A stretch of DNA of 64,000 nt from Pseudoalteromonas sp. S16_S37. GTDB taxonomy: Bacteria > Pseudomonadota > Gammaproteobacteria > Enterobacterales > Alteromonadaceae. Shown in pieces: positions 59,106 to 64,000 of the stretch. The first letter of the stretch is position 1; every line of letters starts with the position of its first letter. A program made the translations under genes and the position numbers. The stretch lies in assembly GCF_014694405.1 (NCBI RefSeq), contig NZ_JAAUWV010000020.1, positions 1 through 64,000 of the forward strand, written 5' to 3'. Under the pieces are notes generated by a model that made no database searches, had not been told where the DNA came from, and worked only from the letters and a program-made list of their open reading frames with translations.

Positions 59106-61243
59106 GTACGCTTACTATTACAAATGCAGGGCTTGATTATAAAAATGCGGTACTTGCAGGTGTTGAACAACCCAACATTACACACATGCTTTTTGCTAAT
59201 GTGCCTAACATTGATGTAACTAGTGCACCTAGCGCTAATTCAGTCGTTCCATCCGAATATGTTGTGCATTCACAGAGTATTGAGCGTGTCAGCAATTTAG
59301 ATGGTAATGCATTGGTGATTTCAGCGGTGCTTGATTACAGTTTGGGTGATTTTACCTTTAATTGGTATGGCGCCGTTGCAACAAAAGCAGATGGCTCACA
59401 AGTGTTGGTTGCAGTGGTGCATACACACGATCAAACTAAAACTAAAACAGATGGCCCAAACATTGGTGATTACTCAGTTAAGTCCATAGTTTGGCAATCT
59501 CAACAGCTCGGTCAAAACGTGGCTGTCAACATTGCAACGCAACCTTGGCAGCTAGAAAACGACGCATTTGCAACGCAGCGAGATAAAACAGAGCTAACTG
59601 AGAAAATTAACGATTTACATAGCATTGCGTACACAACAAACAATAAACCGACCCCCGCAGATGTGAGCGCTAAGCTCGCGCGCTATGAAAGCTCTTTAAT
59701 CGATGTGTTAGGTCATGACTTTAAAATCCGAGATAAACGTGCACTCGTTGGTTTTGCCGACAAGTTGATAGTTAACTATGACGCTGATTGGTCACAAGTT
59801 GAAGCTAAAGGTACATGGAATTTTCTCGGAGATATTGTCGCTTATTACGATATTAAAATGGCTGGGTCGGACAGCTACATTTGGTCACCGAATATAACGA
59901 ATGGCTCAACGGGTATTTATGACCCTTACAGTAATATTACCGCACTTAAATATACGAATGGAAAAGCCTTTGACTTTGGTGCAGACATTAACATCACCAA
60001 AAATAACCCATGGCTGACACTAAAAAGCAGCTCAGAGGGTAATGATAACACTCAACAGGCGGCGGGTATCTCGCTGGGTGAAAGTGGTAGAGAGAACAAA
60101 GCATCATTGCACTTGAGCTATATCGGAAATGGTTCTTCATACATAGGTATGGGCACCCCGGGGGCAGATAACATCCCTGATAACTGGGCAATGCAGATGC
60201 ATTACCAAAGTACATGGGTGAGGTTCCGAAATGAGATTCAACTTGTAGATGATAAAACTCGACTAAACAAAGGCGATCTAAATGCACTGAGAGTAGTAAC
60301 AGACAGTGGTTATGTTGATATTGGTGCTATGAACTCTGACTTTTGTCATTTCCAAACAGACCGACCTCGTTTTTATCTTGATAAGCCAACATTCATTAGA
60401 GGGGAAATTTACGCAGGCAGTAATTATGACCAGCGCGTTTACCACCAAGGATATAAGCCAAGCGCTGATGATGTAGGTGCCTTTGTGCAGAATTGGGGAA
60501 TCACACCCACTGTCAACACCAGCGAGTTTACAACAATTGCAAAAATCAACGGCTCAAATTTAGCGTCTAGCATTACGTTGCAACTAAAAGGTACAACGGG
60601 TAGTACAGTTGTCAATGTCAAGGCAGACATATTAGTCAATCACCACAAAGACATTACAGTTGACTCAATGTCTGGCGGCTATACGCCTATTCAATTGCGT
60701 ATTATTTGCAACGGAAATGAAAAATATATCATTCAAGCCAAGACATTAAATGGCAATCCGCTACCCCTAATTTGTAGCATTCAATCGCATACTAAAGATG
60801 CGGTGAGCATCGGCAGCTACAGCACCGATGGCTATACGATTGAGCATATTCACACAACAGAGAAAAACAAGCGTTCGTTAAGTTCAATTAACGGAACAGG
60901 CTTGCTTATTGATAATAACCCAGCGCTTCACACGGGCAATGTTCACCGCTATAGCGAAGCCCGTACCGTGCTTAGCAGCGGCGCTTTAGCCGCAAACAGC
61001 AAAAACCATTTAACCGCAACTGACACCTTCACTTTGCCAGCCGTTGCCAACTTAAGTGAAGGTGCCACAGTGGTTGTGTCTAAAGCCATGGCAGCAACCC
61101 CCACGATTAAAGTGCAGGGCAGAAGCGAGCATATAGCGATGATGCAAGGCACAAAAATGTTAACAGATGACAGTGTGCAGTTTGATACCCACACAACACT
61201 CACGTTTATTTTAAACGCAGACAAAAATTGGGAGATGCAATAG
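59102..61243 (+). CDS. Tail fibre protein 1
   Basis: A 713-residue fibre (GTG start, coupled to gpI). The N-terminal 160 residues match the baseplate-attachment domain of tail fibres (LTITNAGLDYKNAVLAGVEQ, VVHSQSIERV, GDFTFNWYGAVATKADGSQV). The middle has repeats with the sequence LTDKINDLH-like linker and DKRALV; the C-terminal 110 residues have STDGYTIEHIHTTEKNK and end in a strand-rich tip. Binds the host receptor. Confidence 0.85.
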   Translation: MSTLTITNAGLDYKNAVLAGVEQPNITHMLFANVPNIDVTSAPSANSVVPSEYVVHSQSIERVSNLDGNALVISAVLDYSLGDFTFNWYGAVATKADGSQVLVAVVHTHDQTKTKTDGPNIGDYSVKSIVWQSQQLGQNVAVNIATQPWQLENDAFATQRDKTELTEKINDLHSIAYTTNNKPTPADVSAKLARYESSLIDVLGHDFKIRDKRALVGFADKLIVNYDADWSQVEAKGTWNFLGDIVAYYDIKMAGSDSYIWSPNITNGSTGIYDPYSNITALKYTNGKAFDFGADINITKNNPWLTLKSSSEGNDNTQQAAGISLGESGRENKASLHLSYIGNGSSYIGMGTPGADNIPDNWAMQMHYQSTWVRFRNEIQLVDDKTRLNKGDLNALRVVTDSGYVDIGAMNSDFCHFQTDRPRFYLDKPTFIRGEIYAGSNYDQRVYHQGYKPSADDVGAFVQNWGITPTVNTSEFTTIAKINGSNLASSITLQLKGTTGSTVVNVKADILVNHHKDITVDSMSGGYTPIQLRIICNGNEKYIIQAKTLNGNPLPLICSIQSHTKDAVSIGSYSTDGYTIEHIHTTEKNKRSLSSINGTGLLIDNNPALHTGNVHRYSEARTVLSSGALAANSKNHLTATDTFTLPAVANLSEGATVVVSKAMAATPTIKVQGRSEHIAMMQGTKMLTDDSVQFDTHTTLTFILNADKNWEMQ

Positions 61244-62436
61244 TGTCTACAAGCGTAAGTGATTTAAATCAAAATAATTATTTAAATGCATATCCCGCTG
61301 TGCAGGGGCAGATATTAGTTCCGAATCGGCGTTATGCATTTAGTCATGACATATTGAGTGTCAGACTCCCCCCAATCGACACTTTAAAAGTGGGTGACTG
61401 GATAGAATTAGTGCCTGCAATTAGTTGGACGCATAGTGTGCAAGTGCAGATTATTGATAATGCGCGGCTTATCTCTAGTGTGAGCCCAATCGCTCACGAT
61501 AAAAATAATCCTTTGATAGTGAACGGGCAATACAACAACTACAGCGGCGGTTATGGCGGGGCTATCTATCACAGATATCGGTTTAACGGCAGAGATTGGC
61601 AACCCGAGCAAAAATGGAGTGCTGCGCAGGCTGGGCTATCAAACACCTCAGGCGTTGAGGTTATTACAGCATCAAAAACATTCACCGTACCTGCTGGTGT
61701 CACTGAGCTAATCATTGATGCGGTAGCCGCTGGAGGTGGCGCAGGTGGTGGTGCGACTAAAGTACACGACCCCTCCCCCGATGCGCCGCAGCACACAGCC
61801 AGCGGTGGTGGTGGTGCTGGCGGTGGCGCAGCTGTGGTAAATGCTAGAGTTCCAGTGGTGTCAGGGCAAGAAATTCAAATCATTATTGGCGATGCAGGCA
61901 TCGGTGGTTTCACATATTTATTAGACCCGCCAGTTGACAAAAATGGTACAAACGGCACAGATGCTGGGATAACCAAAGTCGGTGACTTCATTGAGATTGA
62001 AGGGGGTAAGGGAGGCAACGGCGGTACTTTCAAAGTTAATGATGGTAGCGGTGCGACAATAGCCCCTGCAATTGGTGGAATGGGTGGCATGGTGCTTGTA
62101 AACAATACCAATGGGCAGGCATTTAATGGGGGAAGAGGTGGTGCTTCTGGTACAGCGGCACCGAACAGCTCAACATCGGGAGAAAATGGCGCATCTATTG
62201 GTTATACTGGCGGTGATGGTGCGCCCGTTGGAATCCCCATCTCGAATAGCGGCGGTGGCGGCGGTGGTGCATCAGCTTTTGGTGACGGCGGTGGCTCGGG
62301 CTTAAACGGTAGTAACTTTGGCGGTGGTGGTGGTGCAGATAGTGGCTATGTGTACAGTAGCACCAGCTCAACATCAGGACTATATGCGGGTAACGGTGGC
62401 CGCTCAATGGTTAAAATTCAGTGGGAGGTTCAATGA
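61243..62436 (+). CDS. Glycine-rich tail tip/fibre protein 2
   Basis: About 397 residues (GTG 61243 overlaps the previous stop by one base). The first 130 residues are hydrophobic and beta-rich; a bridge (VITASKTFTVPAGVTELIID) leads to a Gly-rich domain of about 240 residues (AAGGGAGGGA, ASGGGGAGGGAAV, SGGGGGGASAFGDGGG). Such polyglycine domains are fibre tips and adhesins that bind host surface glycans or outer-membrane proteins, as in the S16 gp38 type. Ends with GGRSMVKIQWEVQ, and the next gene starts in its stop. Confidence 0.8.
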   Translation: MSTSVSDLNQNNYLNAYPAVQGQILVPNRRYAFSHDILSVRLPPIDTLKVGDWIELVPAISWTHSVQVQIIDNARLISSVSPIAHDKNNPLIVNGQYNNYSGGYGGAIYHRYRFNGRDWQPEQKWSAAQAGLSNTSGVEVITASKTFTVPAGVTELIIDAVAAGGGAGGGATKVHDPSPDAPQHTASGGGGAGGGAAVVNARVPVVSGQEIQIIIGDAGIGGFTYLLDPPVDKNGTNGTDAGITKVGDFIEIEGGKGGNGGTFKVNDGSGATIAPAIGGMGGMVLVNNTNGQAFNGGRGGASGTAAPNSSTSGENGASIGYTGGDGAPVGIPISNSGGGGGGASAFGDGGGSGLNGSNFGGGGGADSGYVYSSTSSTSGLYAGNGGRSMVKIQWEVQ

Positions 62437-62969
62437 GAGCAGCATTAGTTAGTGATGACAATATAATCGCAAATATCATACGAATTGACTCGCTGAGTGA
62501 CATAGCAGGCGCTCGTTTCATGAGTGATAAGTCAAAGCTAAAAATTGGAGATAGCTATGACGAAACGCTAGCACACTGCGAAGAATCACCCCCATTGAGC
62601 AACCAACAGTTACCCACTATAACACTCTCTAATGTGAGTGTTGGCAGTACAAATGCACGTTTAATCGGCAAAATTTGGTGGGTGCCTCAGTACGAACAAT
62701 TTACGATTACAGCGCAAGCGGAAGGGCTACCAAACGGCGGTCTGATGGTTATGGTTGAGCGAGTCATTAACGCATCAACCCCCGTTGATGACGTTCGCTT
62801 TCAAGCACTTATCAAAGATGGGCAAGTCACGATGACGGGAAAATTTGAACTCAGTGGTAACTACATCATTACAGCAAACAGATTAAATGCAGGTTTAGAG
62901 CGCATTGGTGCGCCATTTAGATTGTCATTTGAAACAATGGAGTTTGATGCGTATGTCCCTGCAACATAA
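62433..62969 (+). CDS. Phage tail-associated hypothetical protein (178 aa)
   Basis: Start ATG 62433 overlaps the stop of the Gly-rich gene (ATGA). The protein (MRAALVSDDNIIANIIRIDS, AHCEESPPLSN, NGGLMVMVERVINASTPVDD, FELSGNYIITANRLN) is strand-rich without a known motif. It occupies the place where fibre genes are followed by fibre assembly or accessory proteins. A fibre-associated role is likely. Confidence 0.55.
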   Translation: MRAALVSDDNIIANIIRIDSLSDIAGARFMSDKSKLKIGDSYDETLAHCEESPPLSNQQLPTITLSNVSVGSTNARLIGKIWWVPQYEQFTITAQAEGLPNGGLMVMVERVINASTPVDDVRFQALIKDGQVTMTGKFELSGNYIITANRLNAGLERIGAPFRLSFETMEFDAYVPAT

Positions 62970-63258
62970 CTATCTATTTAGAGTGCTGTTAACGCTCGAT
63001 CAAACACTGAACGTGATCTTGTTCAATGGTGGCGAAGATCACACAATTAGCGGCAGGGTGGGACACAAAGCCAAAACCACAGGACTTTGGTATTGGTGTG
63101 TTTTGGAAAAGTTGATAAACACCCTGTTTTGGTTTGACCCTGATCACTGTAGGCGGTCAATTGAAAACGGTGCAATTTTTCAAACAACAACACAACAAGA
63201 CATTAGGCATTTTTTGCGTCTAATAGTTGTGGCATTACTTGTTTATTTGTGGTGGTAG
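62947..63258 (+). CDS. Phage hypothetical protein (103 aa)
   Basis: ATG 62947 or 62953 are possible starts, both overlapping the previous gene. The sequence includes LFRVLLTLDQTLNVILFNGG, WYWCVLEKLINTLFWFDPDH and a C-terminal hydrophobic helix (FLRLIVVALLVYLWW). Proteins with this W-x-C-x-L-E-x-L-I-x2-L-F-W-F-D-P-x-H-C motif are frequent in tailed phages, of unknown function. A membrane-associated role is suggested by the last 16 residues. Confidence 0.6.
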   Translation: MRMSLQHNYLFRVLLTLDQTLNVILFNGGEDHTISGRVGHKAKTTGLWYWCVLEKLINTLFWFDPDHCRRSIENGAIFQTTTQQDIRHFLRLIVVALLVYLWW

Positions 63259-63259
63259 C

Positions 63260-63889
63260 ATGCGTGTGCACATGCTTAGCCACCATAGCTATCAACGCTC
63301 AGGTGATACAACAAGCGCCGCAGGAGCTTTTGAACTTGCCCAAGCAATAAAAGACGCAACGCGATTAGAGCGCCCCAGCGCATTCAATGCGTTGGTGTTA
63401 TTAGCAATGAGTGACAGCGCGCGGGGCTTGAAAAAGCAACTAGAGAGTATTAATCAGGGTTGTTCGGTGCCGGCATTTTTAACTGCTGCGAGTTACGCGG
63501 ATTCTTACCAATCATTAGAGCATGATAAATTCACACAGTTAACAGGGCAGTCAATAGAATGGGCTGAGATAACAGCGAATACATTACCGCTGGTTGCAAT
63601 GAAAAAGTGCCATGATGACTTAGACAATATTGACAGCCAAGGCAAGCAGTGTATCAGCGATATTGACAGCGCATTAAACGAGATAAAACAACTCAAGGCC
63701 GAGCGTGACCAGCGTTTGCAGTCGAGCACATTGCCGAGTGTAGACATTGAAACGTACAGTATAAACGCGGGTAGTGCAAACGCACTTGCTCAGGCTATTA
63801 GTCAATTAGGAAATAATAGCATCCACTGGGCCTTTGCTGTGTTCGTAGGGGACCAATCAGCGTTAGATAAGATCAGCGAGGTGTTATGA
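63260..63889 (+). CDS. Phage hypothetical protein (209 aa)
   Basis: Start ATG 63260 (MRVHMLSHHSYQRSGDTTSA) is chosen over an upstream 63227 start that would run over the previous gene. Soluble and helical, with a coiled-coil-like part (residues about 125-165, CISDIDSALNEIKQLKAERD). Occurs next to the last baseplate-type gene in HP1-like phages. No function recognised. Ends in a 4-base overlap with the next gene. Confidence 0.6.
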   Translation: MRVHMLSHHSYQRSGDTTSAAGAFELAQAIKDATRLERPSAFNALVLLAMSDSARGLKKQLESINQGCSVPAFLTAASYADSYQSLEHDKFTQLTGQSIEWAEITANTLPLVAMKKCHDDLDNIDSQGKQCISDIDSALNEIKQLKAERDQRLQSSTLPSVDIETYSINAGSANALAQAISQLGNNSIHWAFAVFVGDQSALDKISEVL

Positions 63890-64000
63890 CTATTTCTCTT
63901 GATGGGTGGCAAGTACCAGGATTCAATATCAAAGTGGCTGTTGGGGTAAAACTGGCAGGCGGGGATCTGTCGGGCTATGGCTCATTTGCGCTAAGCTCAG
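63886..64000 (+). CDS. Baseplate-complex-like protein, 5' part (runs off the window)
   Basis: An ATG at 63886, coupled to the previous gene, opens MTISLDGWQVPGFNIKVAVG, VKLAGGDLSGYG and continues past 64000 without a stop. The start resembles the tail/baseplate complex proteins of HP1-like phages (a DNA-circularisation/gpD-like neighbour). Only 38 residues are visible. Confidence 0.6.
   Translation, partial: MTISLDGWQVPGFNIKVAVGVKLAGGDLSGYGSFALSS

Noticed and set aside
1-64000. CRISPR array, tRNA or rRNA genes
   Set aside because: No regularly spaced direct repeats, no cloverleaf-like tRNA sequence and no rRNA segment were recognised by eye; a dedicated tRNA scan was not possible.

Overview
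The window looks like chromosome from a marine gammaproteobacterium, most likely Pseudoalteromonas or a close relative. The grounds are a low GC content, an Alteromonadales-style gene repertoire (TonB-dependent receptor, 7TMR-DISM hybrid kinase, RsmF, CcoG, SbcB) and a P2/HP1-type prophage. This placement is inferred from gene content; no marker gene such as rRNA is present.

Region 1 (1-3.1 kb) is a worn accessory segment. It holds the tail of an IS5-like transposase, a DUF998 membrane gene that lacks its first helix, three small orphan genes, a Nudix hydrolase and a fosA-like gene broken by a deletion plus frameshift.

Region 2 (3.1-10.4 kb) holds a ParD-like/methionine aminopeptidase pair and a 4-hydroxyproline catabolic locus in two divergent units. 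Leftward are a DadA-like dehydrogenase and a proline-type M24 peptidase. Rightward are a DapA-like deaminase, a 4-hydroxyproline epimerase and a 2-oxoglutarate-semialdehyde dehydrogenase. Together they would turn collagen-type peptides and trans-4-hydroxyproline into 2-oxoglutarate. A 14-bp palindrome sits in the divergent promoter.

Region 3 (10.6-32.7 kb) is ordinary chromosome: rsmF, a MAPEG protein, a GlxA-type regulator, a PAS/sigma-54 activator beside ccoG with matching palindromes and a sigma-54 promoter, and two periplasmic binding-like proteins. It also holds a five-gene row (alpha/beta hydrolase, acetoacetate-decarboxylase-like protein, large flavoprotein, TonB-dependent receptor, hybrid kinase), then a DMT transporter, ldhA-like, glutathione peroxidase, a beta-hydroxyacid dehydrogenase and sbcB.

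Region 4 (32.7-64.0 kb, continuing past the end) is a P2-like prophage with HP1-type tail genes, inserted next to the 5' end of sbcB. Order: integrase; an accessory locus of five short double-glycine-leader-like peptides with small membrane proteins; a CI-like repressor facing two AlpA-like genes; methyltransferase, exonuclease and gpA-type initiator; Ogr; a PapB-like regulator; two holin-like proteins; portal and terminase leftward; then scaffold, capsid, head completion, sheath, tube, tail chaperone with a probable -1 frameshift, tape measure, baseplate and fibres rightward.

The most unusual element is the peptide/membrane-protein locus at 34.1-36.7 kb. It has leader sequences typical of exported or processed peptides, internal duplications and no visible processing enzyme or transporter, in the position where P2-like phages carry lysogenic-conversion genes.
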